Below are positions 46,638 to 60,099 of a stretch of DNA of 64,000 nucleotides, in pieces. The position numbers were made by a program, and so were the translations under genes. The stretch lies in assembly GCA_963921425.1 (NCBI GenBank), contig OY992832.1, positions 8,990,001-9,054,000 of the forward strand, given 5' to 3'. Each line of letters starts with the position of its first letter. Position 1 is the first letter of the stretch. The DNA is from Dryas octopetala. Its lineage: Eukaryota; Streptophyta; Magnoliopsida; Rosales; Rosaceae. The notes beneath the pieces are model-generated. The model ran no database searches. It had not been told where the DNA came from and was given only the letters and a program-made list of their open reading frames with translations.

Positions 46638-48297
46638 TTACTTGTAGAGTTTTCCAAAAGTATCTTTCAAGCGTGCAACATCAGCACCGATAACTTCAGC
46701 TACCTTTTTCCCATTTTGAAAGAAATGGAATGTTGGCTGCAGAAAAATGCACAAATCAGCAAAGTAATTTTCCTTTGGCTAAAAGAAGGTGTATATGGCC
46801 AACATTCTAAAAACAAAGGTTGAACACATAAGCATTAGATTACTGGAGCTGAACGCACTGAAACAAAATAAAAGGATCAAACCATTTACCACAGACATAA
46901 TATTCAGCTTGCCCAAAGTGCCTCCAAGGCCTTCCTATAGATGGAATAAGCAATGTTAGATCTACTAAATGAGGCATAACAAGAAATAATATCATAATTC
47001 TTCTACAAGCGGATGCATGTTGGAAAATAAAACAAATTACTACATGAGCAAGCAACTAATGCATATCATTATATATGCATTTGTTTTATCAGGCACCATG
47101 AATATCTTTTACCTAGAAGAGCACTTAGCTCAGATAAGCAAACAAGCATAGGATAAACCCTCTATAACTATCAAACAAATGAAGACTGTTGAATGCAATG
47201 CAAATATAGGTCAATATGCCATGACATCGTTGCTTTCTGGGATTTATTTTAAGTCCAATTTATATAGTATAAAGGGGAATTTGGACAGATTAAAAAATGG
47301 AAAAATATACAGTGAGAATTTTTCTTTTATTGGGTCATGGGATAATACTATGCCCTGGTTGCCACATAGTAGAAGTAAAAAACTGCTAAACTAATGTCGC
47401 CACAAACCATTTCAAAATGAAATAAATACAGTAATATATTAATCTTAAGACCCACTTCAGTTCTATTGACCTTAATCTTAAGATGGGATTCAAACAGTAC
47501 ACAATAAAACTAAAGTGGTTCCCCAAAAAACGGATCCAAGTTAAACAGAAGACTAGATTCGGGAGGCGCACCTCGTCAATGTCAACCTTATATGTTGTTA
47601 CATGTGGGTATTGCTCACCCAATTCCCCAATAACTGGAGATATGAACCTGCCTGCACAACAAGAGTATACCAAAATTCAGTTGAAAATACATTAATAAGC
47701 ACAATTTACTAAACAATGACTCCATTGATGAAAGTCAACTCTTAAGAACTTACAAGGCCCACACCAGACAGCAGTGAAGTAGAAAATTGCTTTCGAAGAG
47801 TCACCTATCTCAGTGAATTAAACAGAAAAATTTAAAATGGTATGAAATTATTGGGTTTCTTTAAAACCAAATAAATTTTGAAATAATAACAAGTAATTAT
47901 ACCTTGAGCTTTGCTAAGTGCGGTATTGAACTCATCCTCTGACTTGATGAGGACAATGTTTGATGGACCTGAATTGACCCATCTACTTATTTTACAGAGA
48001 AACCATAACAAGAAAAGCAGAGACAGAAATGAAAGAGAAAGAGGAAGCACCTGAGGGTGATGAAAAGGGTCGGTGTTGCAGAGAATGGAGGTTTGGGAAG
48101 TGAAGGGAATTGTTGGAGGAGGGTTTGGTAGTGGAAGGAGTTGTGTGTGGTGAAGATGGTGGAGTTGGGATTGAAGCTATGGTTTGGAAAGAATTAGAAG
48201 GAAGCTTATGAATATGATGATGATGAAGAAGAGCTGCGCAGACCTTGCTGCGATTGCCAAGCAATTGTCGTACCAAAACCTCTGAATTCCTCGCCAT
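46638..48297 (-). CDS. TRXO: Thioredoxin o, mitochondrial
   Basis: Small mitochondrial dithiol-disulfide oxidoreductase, reduced by NADPH-thioredoxin reductase, that regulates matrix enzymes. Exons (minus, 5' to 3'): 48051-48297, 47903-47968, 47754-47804, 47572-47651, 46890-46934, 46638-46736; 195 aa. Residues 1 to about 83 form a long Ser/Pro/His/Arg-rich presequence with almost no acidic residues. The thioredoxin fold follows: NIVLIKSEDEFNTALSKAQ, KAIFYFTAVWCGPC with the redox site WCGPC at about 118-122, RFISPVIGELGEQYPHVTTY, KVDIDEEGLGGTLGKLNIMS, then the cis-proline block VPTFHFFQNGKKV and AEVIGADVARLKDTFGKLYK. The second active-site cysteine codon is split by an intron (T|GC), and exon 3 is only 51 nt. 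Length matches the o-type family. Confidence 0.95.
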
Positions 48298-51200
48298 TTT
48301 CGCCTCTCAAGCTCTTGCTTCTTTGCGTAGGGGTTTAAGGGAAGCATAGAAATGGATATGGGCCTTCAAAAATACAAGAAGAGCCCACGACTTGAATGCG
48401 TAAATGGGCCACTAGTCACTAATGACTGTTGCGTGTAAGTAAATGGGCCGACTTGAATGTGTGAATGGGCCACTAGGCACTAATGAGTCTTCTTACATCT
48501 TTTTAGGAGTGGGTTGAGGAAGGTAATAATTAAATAGGAGGATCACGTAATCGTGTCATCCTCAAGGAATAATATTGAATATTGTGAATGCTCATAGACT
48601 TGGAATAAGTTCGGCAACGGATCACAAAATCTTATTGATCCTCTCTATTTAATGAATGAGGATTCCACTTTGAAATTCTCCTCCCTACACCTACCCTTCG
48701 AGTATATACTTCAACATGAATCGCACAAGAATAGATTGATATAATAGAAACCTCCAATAAAATGTCCATGTAAACAACTAGCTCGATATGGCTTCAAATT
48801 TTGTCTTTCCATCTTTAGCATAATCATGAATGGATTTTGGGTTAGTATCTTGACCACTACCAACCACTTAATAAGGAACATGATACATGAATATTCATTC
48901 TACATCATTTTCTTATGTCAAACAATTTAACATACTATGTTGAATTTGAGTGGTTAAAATAATAAAATCATGATTGAGCATACTTTTTTTTTTTAAAATA
49001 TAAATGAAGAAATATTTGAACTTGGAATATCTTCTAATAAAGTAAATATAAACACTACTAAAGACTAATAATTAATTAATCTTAAACATACAATCTTGAC
49101 TAGTAATCTCACAAATTAACACCAAACCGTAGAAGCCTAAAACCGAAGGTGCGGTATACCAAAACTTTCAGTTTTAATTGGTTTGGTTTGATTTTTCAAG
49201 GCCCAACATTATTTTTCAATCCCAAGCTTTTTAAAACATAGTGATTATTTTTTGAAAAGTGAGTTTATAATGTAAGTTTAAGACATTTTACATGATTGTA
49301 TATGGTGCATACTACCATATAGATTAATTTTGTTCAAATTATATAATGTTATGCGTAAAAAATAATATATATTTAATTCATATAAGTAGTCGGTTTGATT
49401 TTGTTTAACCAGCGGTTTGGGATAACGAAACCATAACTAATCCAAAATTTACAATTTTGTTTGTTTTGCAAACCGTTCAATTAAAGAATATTAAAAAAAA
49501 ATCTGATCCAAACCAAATCGTCGGTTCGGTTTGGATTGGTTTTTTAGTTTACCAGTTTGAATGCCCACCCTTGGTACTATATGGAATCAAAACCCAAGAT
49601 GCCTTTGATTCTAGATTTGGTAATTAACGGACCACTAATGTAATCACAAGTCACAAGTTCATAACTAATGTTGGTCCAAAAAAATATGTTGGTCATAGAC
49701 GTTGCACCAACTGCTTGTTTAGATCACCTGCTCACCTATTCACGAAACATACTTAAAGTTAAACCCTTTTGATAAGGACATCCCAAGTTTGTGTGTCCCA
49801 ATCACCCAAACTGAAGATGGCATGGATTCGAAGCAATTGGGGTGGATGGATTTATTATTTTATCATATTAGGGATCACCTAATATTTCTACATGTGAAAA
49901 TTACCATATCACCCTCATACCATAAAGTACAATTTGATCTTCCAAATTTGCTATGTTGGATGGTCATGGAAGATATTGGTTTGGGTGGAAGGATGAGGAT
50001 ATCCATTGTCGTTTTTTGCATGAGTTGTCTTATCCTGGTTAGTGTCCTAGTGGAACATTATTCATCCTGTCATAACTTTGTTTCTCTATCCGGTAAGTGG
50101 AAACAATGTCATATTTCCAATAAAAACTTTACTCTCACAAAATGGTTTTCCTGCTAAGATTTTTAACCTCATTGCAATCATCTCATGTCACTTTAATTAA
50201 GAAGATGAATTCTATTTTATAAAGTAATTGTTTTTAGTGTGAGTTTGGCAAACTCGACAAGTAAAAAAAAAAAAACTGTCACTCTTTAAAATTAGGTTGT
50301 GCATCTTTTAGTTAATCATGTGTTTATGCTTTAGGATTTTTAAATATGAATTGAAGATTACCTTATTAGATTATCTGATTCACTTGTAGTTGATACTAGC
50401 TAAATAAAGTACCACTTTTAGAAAAAATAAATAACTCAAGATGGGATTAAGAAAAGAGAGATAACAGACATGGAAGCTAGAGAAGAAAAGTGCAGCATTG
50501 CCCAATACAGCGACCTTAGGAGCTCAACTATAAGCGACCATGCATGAGTCCATGACTTAATTATATTGCTAAACTTCATTTAAGTTGTCTATTAAAAAAC
50601 TTCATTTAATTTAAAGATATACAATATGATTATCAAAAAATTATAGTATGTGATTATGGCATCACGTATCACGTAATAAGTTAACATGGTGTTATTGTTC
50701 ATAAATGAACAACTCACATGTTTGTTGCTTCATTTTCTCACACTCAAAATTTTTTTAAGATTCACACTTTTTTATGTTTGTTATTTTAATTTATAATTTT
50801 TATCGAATGAGTTCGAATTGTCTAAAGTTTCATATTATAATTTATATTTCATAGGAAAAAAACATAAAATGCATCTAACCAAATGCTACCATGCATTTTT
50901 ATTATGTCGCTTATTGTACACAACTCAAAAACATTGCGGAAAAAGGTTATGAACTAAAACTAAAAATTTACAAACCTTAATTTTCTGTGCAAGCATTAAT
51001 ATGCACCGCAGATTAAGTCTAGTCAAAGCATCCTACGGTTGCCATGTCCGCTGCAAGCCTGCAACTTAGAGACAAACGTCGGGCTTTCTCGTCATAACCA
51101 ACGCGACCTCCCAAACAAGTCACTCGTAGTTCCGAAAATACCCTTTCTTACGAGTCTACATTTCCGTTTTCTTTCTTAGGTGAGAAAGTCCACATCTCAT

Positions 51201-51492
51201 TTTCTTGTTTAGTTCTTTTTGCCTTTTTTTTTTTGTTTATTTATTTCCTTTCGAAACTTTGGTGCCATCTTTTCTTTTGGACCAACTTGACATTAAATAA
51301 TAACACGTTTTCTGCTGATTGTTAGCAAAACACGTTTCCGATGACAAATTCAGTTTTAACTTCACATTTCTCACTCCTCCCAAGATGAATTAGAAAATAA
51401 AATTAATATAAAATTAAATAAAATGGTATAAAAGCACGTGCCTAAAAATTGAGACCAAACTCTCATTCAGTTTACTTTAAAAAAATAAAAAG
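48298..51492. other. Gene-free interval upstream of thioredoxin o
   Basis: The first 100 bp should hold the thioredoxin o promoter. A diverged repeat GGGCCACTA(G/T)..CACTAATGA recurs at about 48406 and 48468. About 49130-49575 is dense in AACCG/CGGTTTGG motifs and ends GAATGCCCACCCTTGG, typical of an old hAT-like MITE, but its left end could not be placed. A 122-codon frame at 49789-50157 is not recognisable as protein-coding. Confidence 0.5.
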
Positions 51493-51841
51493 TTGGATTA
51501 AATACAAAAATAATTTATGAACTTTACAATGAATTTCAATTTAGTCACAATTTGATCAACGAACTTTTCAAGTTGTATTAAAATAGTATAAACGTTAATT
51601 TTCAACAAAAAAATTAACAAAAACTAGTCATGTGCATAGCAAGTGACCACATTTTTAGGGGCATTTCAGTCCGTTCATCACATTTTCATATAACCAATTC
51701 CATTAATTTTCAGATAGAAGTTAACGTTTATACTGTTTTATTACAATTTGAAAAATTTGTAAACCAAATTAATATTTTTTTTAGTTAATAAATTAATTAA
51801 AAATTGATATAAATTTCATAGATCATTTTTGTAATTAACCT
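51493..51841. mobile_element. Mutator-like MITE, about 350 bp, decayed
   Basis: The left arm GGATTAAATACAAAAATAAT then TTATGAACTTTA is mirrored by the right arm, which in reverse complement reads GGTTAATTACAAAAATGATC then TATGAAATTTA. Both arms carry a matching AGTATAAACGTTAA block about 100 bp in. The near-direct flanking 9-mers TAAAAAGTT and TAAAAAATT (8 of 9) could be a target-site duplication. No coding capacity. Confidence 0.7.
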
Positions 51842-53240
51842 TAAAAAATTAAACATTTAGTTTGGTCATGACTGACTTGGCTATCAATCATGACATTTTG
51901 ATGTTGAAAGGAAGATGGCCAAGCTATAAATGAAACGTTTGACCAGTGAGATTTGCGATTTAATATCTTAATTTAAATGGACACTTAACTTGAAGTTTAA
52001 TAAACTCTGAAGGTTAAATTTGGTTTACTTGGGATGAAAACATATTTAGTTGTTTTTATTTTATGATGAAAAAAAATACGAACTGACTATAATGTACATA
52101 TGGTAATTATATAATAATGTTTTGCTAAAATTCTCTGGACATGACTTAACCCTAAAATTAATTCAAACTCATTATTTTACTCAGACAAATCTGTTTATAG
52201 CTTTCTTAAATTTGATAATTTTGTTCATAAAATACATGCAGAATTTGTACTAAATGATTATCTTTACCTTCTGAACTTTTTGTCTTTTGTATTAAACATA
52301 TATTACACTTTCTTAATTTAAAATCTCCAATGCTATAGTCTTAGCCTATAGATTCCTGTTAAGTATTTTATTTTGACGAGTACGAGACTACGAGTATAAT
52401 GAATCTAAGGAATAAATTAATAATATAAGAAAGGGGCACAAATGTCAAGAAGGCAATGGAAGTTCCATTTTGTTTTTTCAATTTTTGAGATGACAATTGA
52501 GTGGTGTCATATATATTTCCCCCATAAAAAGGTCACAAAAGCCAAATCATTAGTGTTTTTCTGGCTAATAAAAGTTGAATAATTGCTAATGAAAAAGGTT
52601 TAGAATATGCCTATCAGAAACAACTCTTCCATATACATGCATTTGAGAAAGCATAATTCATTACCGTGAAAAAGAATACTACATTACTAGCAAACAAAAG
52701 AACTCATAATCACCATTATAAGAAAAAAAAACATAATCATACCTTCTTTTATCAATAAGTATGATATGTTATATTATCCAAATTATTAATTTTAACCACT
52801 CATCTAGTGATTTTTTTTTTGCATGTGCAATAAAAATTGATAGTTCAATAATTTATTGTACAACAATCTAATATGTTATGATATGAGATTATTAATATGA
52901 ATAGAAAAAGACTTACCTGCAATGTAGGTATGCCACCTGCTATCCCTTTTCCCATTCTCTCTCTATCTCTCTCATTTTATTTCTCTTACTCTCTTTCTTT
53001 CTCTTTTTGTCTTTCTTTAATTGGGATAACATCTGTTATTGTCCCTGTTATAAGGACATGTAAATTATTCTCATATGAATAACTAATAAAAGGAATTTTG
53101 ATGTTAATATTTAGTATTATATATTTAGTATGTTATATTGTTACCAAACTTTTAATCTGAACAATCGAGGTTGATAATTTGATAGTTACTTTCAGACACG
53201 TTTTATGAATTTATGGCTTCTGCCTATTTGGTCTTAACCA
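51842..53240. other. Gene-free AT-rich interval
   Basis: No gene is supported. A CT-rich stretch at about 52955-53015 gives a spurious open frame. Nothing else stands out. Confidence 0.5.
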
Positions 53241-53243
53241 ATA

Positions 53244-53588
53244 CACGCGCCAAATGGCCGACTCCACCTCCTTTGTGTAGTACAAAAACTACAAAAACCA
53301 CGCAGTACAACCCCAGTGGGGCCCGTACCTAACCCCATTTGTAATAACCGACAACCTCCAGGGGCAAAACCGGAAACAACTCACCATCCCTCCCTACCAG
53401 CTGAGGTAATACTTTAGTTAAAAAATTGCTGTCTCACCATCTCCCTCGGAGAAGCCTCCTCTTCCTTTCTCTCTCTAGAAAAAAAGTCGTTGTTTTCCTT
53501 TCTCTCTCTACAAAGGAAGGCAATTCGGCAATTCGCTCCATATTTTTGTATAAATTGCTCCGTTTGATAATCGGCTCGGTACCTTCCA
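53244..53588 (+). promoter_or_regulatory. Promoter and 5' leader of the RAN1-type copper ATPase
   Basis: GTAC cores, the core of the SPL7 copper-response element, occur at 53280-53283, 53305-53308, 53325-53328 and 53579-53582. CACGCGC at 53244-53250 matches the FHY3/FAR1-binding site. The leader near the ATG has two copies of TTTCTCTCTCTA about 30 bp apart (53465 and 53500 region). No TATA box was identified. Functional use of these sites is inference. Confidence 0.4.
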
Positions 53589-56500
53589 ATGGCGCCGAGT
53601 CTGAGAGACCTCCAGCTCACACAAGTTTCACCTCGGAAGTCGTCGGCACTCGTGGCAGCCGCCGGCGACGACCACGGCGGCGACCTCGAGGACGTCAGGC
53701 TCCTGGATTCTTATGAAAATTCAGAGGGAGATGACGAACAGGGGACTACGAAGAAGGTTCAAGTCAGAATCTCTGGCATGACCTGTGCTGCTTGCTCTAA
53801 TTCTGTGGAGGGAGCTCTCAGAAGCGTCAGTGGGGTTCTCAGCGCTTCCGTGGCCTTGCTTCAGAACAAGGCCGATGTGGTTTTTGATCCCAGATTGGTC
53901 AAGGTTGGTCAATTCTAGCTTTTGGTTGAGTTTGTGTGTGTTGGAATTGTGGTTTGGGTTCTGGATGTTTGTTTGTCCGTGATTTGGACAATGGGTTTGT
54001 GTTAGTTTTTGAAAATTTTGAGCCTTATTAGTTTTTTTTGGAGTTTTGAAGTATGGGGCTGGTCCTAGTTGCTTAGTATTATCATTGTTTCAAATTTGGT
54101 TTATATTCATTTTAGTGTTGATTTTAAGATGGATTGGATCATGGGTCAGTGTCGAGTTTCCTAAGTTGTTTTGGTGCTTTAGTTCCTAAGTATTACCCTG
54201 GCTTACGTATAATCCTGGGATCATGTTTTGGTTTATGGTGAACTGGATCATGATTAAGGGTGAATTATTTGGTAATTACAGCTGTGTGTAATTTAATTAT
54301 GTCGAAATTCTGCATTACATTTTTACTTTATATACTTAGTGCTGCAATCATGATAGGAATTAGGCTGAAGTGACAGATTAGTCCTCCACAGTCCACACTC
54401 CCTCTTTAATAATGGGATATCTGGTTTCGATCTCTATTTCTTTCTCTCTCTCCAATTTACTTTTGGTGTGACTCAAATTTATATATTTTCGGATGGTCTA
54501 TAATGGTGCATTGTGACCATAAATTGAGGTTTTTTATTATTTTTTTTATGGTACAATTTCTTTTATTTTTTTTTTCCTAAGGATGACTGAGATCTAACAT
54601 ATCCCCAATTTGGGAGGCAGTCATACACAACTGGTTCAGATATCTAGAAGTAGATAGAGGAAGTAATAGTTTTAGTCTACTTTTAGAAAATAAAAATAAT
54701 GTAAAGGTGTTGTCAATCCAAATAATGTAAGAGACCTGCATTTGGATCAGTATACATATATATAATTTTTTTTTTTGAGAAGATACATTTGGATCAGTAT
54801 TGAAAGCAGAGAAGCTGCTGATACCATGCCATTAGCGAGATGCTTCTTGCTTGAAGATTTCTCATGTATAATGTATAATGTGCAAACTTACTCTCCGAAA
54901 CTCTCTTTGATCCTCTGTAATTTTACTTCAATAATTAAGGCCCCTTTCATATTTGCACTTTCACTAACATATGATTTGGCATAAATATCGGGATGTCCAG
55001 TGCATATGCCTCTCAAAAGACACATTTTGGCTCTTTTTTGCTTTTCTGATCTGAACCTTCTTCATCCTGTGTTGATTGCTTGAGGGGATAACCTTGATTG
55101 TATACTGCTTACCAGCTTGGTATCGGGAAGTGGGGGGGTTTTATAGTTACTGAGATACTTTTAGCTCTTTCAATTCAGGATGAAGACATCAAGAATGCAA
55201 TTGAAGATGCTGGGTTTGATGCAGAGGTCATACCTGAGCCCATTACAAATGGAATGCCACATGGAACCCTGTTGGGTCAGTTCTCAATAGGAGGTATGAC
55301 ATGTGCAGCCTGTGTGAACTCCGTTGAAGGTATTCTGAGAGGGCTTCCAGGAATCAAAAGAGCTGTAGTAGCCTTGGCTACTTCATTAGGGGAAGTGGAG
55401 TATGATCCTACAGTAATTAGTAAAGATGATATAGTCAATGCCATTGAAGATGCTGGTTTTGAAGGATCACTTGTACAGAGTAGTGAGCAGGATAAAATCA
55501 TACTGGGAGTTGCTGGCATATTAAGTGAGATGGATGTTCAGTTTTTAGAAGCCATAATTAGCAACTTGAAAGGGGTGAGGCAGTTTCGTTTTGACAGGAT
55601 TTCAAGAGAACTTGAAGTCCACTTTGATACTGAAGTTGTCACTTCCAGATCCTTGGTTGATGGGATTGAGGGGGCAAGCAATGGGAAGTTTAAACTACAA
55701 GTGGCGAACCCTTATACAAGAATGACTTCTAAAGATGTTGATGAAGCCTCAAATATGTTTCGACTTTTCATTTCCAGTCTGTTTCTCAGTGTGAGTACCT
55801 TTGCTTCTCAACATACATATTGCTATGTTATATGTTATATGTCATATCCTTAACCTTATTATATTTTTTTTCTTCTTCCTCTTCATTTTTCTCGCTTTTC
55901 TTTATATTATATTTTCATGATATTATTGTAATTATATATATATTTTTTGAAATTTATTAACGATATTCAATGAATTGGTGCTAGATTCCCATCTTTCTTA
56001 TTCGAGTAGTTTGTCCTCGCATTCCACTTTTGTATTCATTATTGCTCTGGAGATGTGGGCCGTTCGAAATGGGTGATTGGTTGAAGTGGGCATTGGTGAG
56101 TGTTGTTCAATTTGGTGTCGGGAAGCGCTTCTACATTGCAGCTGCCAGAGCTCTACGAAACGGTTCAACTAACATGGATGTTTTGGTTGCATTGGGAACT
56201 TCGGCCTCTTACTTCTACTCTGTTTGTGCACTTCTATATGGTGCAGTCACTGGGTTCTGGTCTCCGACATACTTTGAAACAAGTGCCATGCTAATAACAT
56301 TTGTACTATTGGGGAAGTATCTGGAGTGCCTTGCAAAAGGAAAAACATCAGATGCCATCAAGAAGTTGATAGAACTTACTCCGGCTACAGCATTGTTGCT
56401 TGTCAAAGATAAAGGTACATTGTTCTGTTTGGTTTGTTTTTACTTTTTTTTTTCACCCTCAAGATTTCCTTTTCCTTTATTTTAATATCTGATATAATCA

Positions 56501-59500
56501 TCATTTTTATCAAAATTAAAGTTAATGCTGAATTGAAATATAACTTCTGGATAACTGGCTAGTCTTGATTATATTGGTTATTAGGTGGGAGATGTATTGG
56601 AGAAAGGGAAATTGATGCCTTGCTAATTCAGTCTGGAGATGTGTTAAAAGTTCTTCCGGGTACAAAAGTTCCTGCTGATGGTATGGTTGTGTGGGGCTCA
56701 AGTTATGTCAATGAGAGTATGGTGACTGGTGAAGCTATACCTGTTTCAAAGGAAGTTGATTCATCGGTAATTGGAGGAACGATAAATTTACATGGTGCCC
56801 TTCACGTACAAGTTACAAAAATTGGATCTGATACAGTTTTAAGTCAGATAATTAATTTGGTCGAGACTGCTCAGATGTCCAAAGCTCCTATTCAGAAATT
56901 TGCTGATTTTGTAAGTGCCATGAATGTAGTTTTTCAATTAATTTGATTTTGTGCTATTTCTATGCTATATGATTATCATTTGAAGAGTATTTTGGAATTT
57001 TATAGTTAATATGTATTTTTTTCCCTCTGGAAAACAATTGCAGACAAGGTTGCTTGAGAGTTCTCAGCATTATTAAACTCAGCCAACAGAATTATGATAA
57101 AGAAAAATGTTTACACTGTGGTTTTTCAACGTGCTTCATTCCTTGAAGTTTATAAAATTGTCTACCTAACTTGTTACGTTTGCTGTTGTAGACTAGAATT
57201 CAAGTTACATTTTAGTAAGTATCATGAGAACACAATTTAAACTTTTTTCTTTCTGCGAGAACCTTCAGAAGTCTAGGATGAGAAATACTTGATTGTGTAT
57301 ATAGTCTAGGCTGCCTATATTTGCCTGTCTAGTATTGTTGCTTGCACATTGTCCCATTTGCTATCGGGGTTTATCTTATATTGTATTTAAAGAAATACTT
57401 TCAACTGGATAACACATTGTTTGGTGCGTGCTGTTATGTTAACAAACTTGACTCAGAAGAAGGCGTATATCATCAATGAGTCAGTAGTCTTCTTTCAGTG
57501 AAAGTCAAGCTTTCTTGTTACCTCTTGCCCTTTGGTTATGTTTATGCCAAACACAACTGTAGCTTCAAGGTGCTCTTTAATTTGGAAGAAAGGACATTTT
57601 TTAACTTCAACTACTTCAAAAAGTTTTTATAGGTCAGCTTCATGCTGTTGAGTTTAACAGACATGAGCAAAGGGCAAAGCAAATTCAGTGCCAATGACAA
57701 ATTACTAAGTCACCCTTTATAGTTTGTCCTCTCCTTATTTTCACTCAAACTAACTCAGTAGCAGTTCCTAAAATTATGATCTGCAGTCGTAAATGTCTCT
57801 GCTAACTTCTATAAATTTAAAATTGAGTACAATTAATGTCTTACATATCTTCGTGACTGCAGGTTGCAAGCATTTTTGTTCCTACTGTAGTTGCAATGGC
57901 ATTGTTGACATTATTGGTTTGGTAAGTTTACAGTATTTATTACGATCTTTTCACATAATCAGTACATTTGTAAGTTGTTAGAATCTTTTTTTTCCTGCTA
58001 TTCATAGCTTATATCTTTCATTGATTGGCTGTAGGTATGCTGCTGGAGCCTTTGGAGCTTACCCAGAACAGTGGCTCCCTAAAAATGGAAATCACTTTGT
58101 TTTCGCCCTTATGTTTTCCATATCAGTTGTGGTGATTGCATGTCCCTGTGCACTTGGCTTGGCAACACCAACTGCTGTCATGGTTGCAACAGGGGTTGGG
58201 GCTAATAATGGTGTGCTGATAAAAGGAGGAGATGCTTTGGAAAGAGCTCAAAAAGTGAAGTATGTGATATTTGATAAAACAGGTACCCTGACCCAGGGAA
58301 AAGCTCAAGTTACTACTATAAAAGTTTTCACAGGAATGGATCGTGGAGAATTTCTTAAATTGGTGGCTTCTGTGGAGGTAACTTTCTATTTCCTGACTAG
58401 TTTCCACTTTTTTCTTCCTGTTCATTTCTACATTCTTGTTGTCCCCTTTCTAGATTTAAACTTTGGTGCTGTAAGAACTCCAGAGAAACCTCCCTATTAT
58501 TTTTTTTTTCTTTTCATCTTTTTGTTCAGTGATCTTTCTAGCAGTGTAGCACCCCTTTCTCTGTCTTTGTTCCTGAAAAGGGACATTGTTACATGCTTTA
58601 ATTTTTGTTATGCTTAATTATATCAAATATTAAGTTGCAGAAAGGTGACAACTATTTGCATCTCTATATATTTTCTAAATTTTCCTGCTCTCCTTTGCAT
58701 TGGCACAGGCTAGCAGCGAACACCCACTGGCAAAAGCAATATTGGAATATGCACGCCATTTTCACTTCTTTGACGAGTCGTCTGTTACCAATGATGCACC
58801 AAAAGAAAGCAAAGAGCCCACAATCTCTGGATGGCTTTTTGATGTCTCAGAGTTCTCTGCTTTGCCAGGAAGAGGTGTCCAATGCTTTATAGATGGAAAA
58901 CTTACTCTGGTGAGTTCTGAATTCCCATATGGCTTCCATTTTGGTATATCTGCTTCACCCATCTGAGGTTGCTTATGGGAGGTATTGTATCCTGAACAGG
59001 TTGGTAACAGGAAGTTGATGACTGAAAGTGGAATCGACATTCCTATCCATGTAGAGAACTTTGTAGTAGAGCTGGAAGAAAGTGCAAAGACAGGCATACT
59101 TGTTGCATATGATGGCAATTTAATTGGTGTTTTGGGGGTTGCAGACCCACTAAAAAGAGAAGCTGCCGTAGTCATAGAGGGACTTGGTAAGATGGGTGTC
59201 ATACCAGTCATGGTTACAGGGGATAATTGGAGGACGGCACAGGCTGTTGCTAAGGAGGTTTGTATATACCTGTTTATCAATTATTCAAACCCAATCCTCG
59301 TAATCTTTACTGAGAAAAGATGTGTAACTTTGGATTTCATTTTAAGTTACTTTTTATTCATTAAGTTTTGCCTGAAATCACGTTGAAAATTAAGTGTTCA
59401 TATAAATTGATAGTTTGAGAACAAGTTGATTTTAAGCAGGTCTGAAATTTCTTTTAAAATTAGTTTAATAATGATTTGGTAACATTAAGTCATATGGTTT

Positions 59501-60099
59501 CTGAGTTCTTTGTTCTCTTCCTGCAACCATTTAATGGCTCCTTATGGTTCAACTACAAATGATATAATCAGTTTTGGTTGCATAGAAATTGACTTTCATG
59601 TGAAAATTATATTGTTGGGCAGGTTGGCATTCAAGATGTGAGAGCAGAGGTAATGCCGGCTGGAAAAGCGGACGTCATTCATTCATTCCAAAAAGATGGA
59701 AGCATAGTTGCAATGGTTGGTGATGGAATCAACGACTCTCCTGCCTTAGCTGCTGCTGATGTTGGTATGGCAATTGGGGCAGGGACGGATATTGCAATTG
59801 AAGCAGCCGACTATGTATTGATGAGAAATAACTTGGAAGATGTAATCACAGCCATCGATCTCTCAAGGAAGACCTTTTCTCGTATTCGATTGAATTATGT
59901 GTTTGCCATGGCGTACAATGTGATTGCAATACCTATTGCCGCAGGGGTTTTCTATCCTTCACTGGGGATCATGTTACCACCATGGGCAGCTGGTGCATGC
60001 ATGGCTATGTCATCTGTTAGTGTTGTATGCTCATCCTTGCTCCTTAGGAGATACAGAAAACCCAGACTTACAACCATACTGCAAATAGTTGTAGAGTAG
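53589..60099 (+). CDS. RAN1: Copper-transporting P1B-type ATPase (RAN1/HMA7 type)
   Basis: A membrane pump that moves Cu(I) into the secretory pathway; in Arabidopsis RAN1 loads copper onto ethylene receptors. Exons: 53589-53903, 55179-55790, 55985-56414, 56585-56910, 57863-57921, 58035-58377, 58709-58909, 59000-59257, 59623-60099; 1006 aa. Two N-terminal metal-binding domains each carry GMTCAAC (cysteines 66/69 and 147/150). A third HMA-like domain (about 215-280) has lost the CxxC. Transmembrane helices start near FISSLFLS (end of exon 2). Pump signatures are TGE (500-502), the membrane CPC (617-619), phosphorylation site DKTGT (Asp661), the SEHP loop (His700-Pro701), MVTGDN, and GDGINDSP (881-888). 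[11 protein letters not shown] and MAMSSVSVV near the C-terminus mark the copper subgroup P1B-1. All junctions keep frame and length is normal. Confidence 0.97.

Noticed and set aside
49789..50157. 122-codon plus-strand frame
   Set aside because: Longest frame in that interval but without recognisable domains, codon bias or splice context; likely chance or old repeat.
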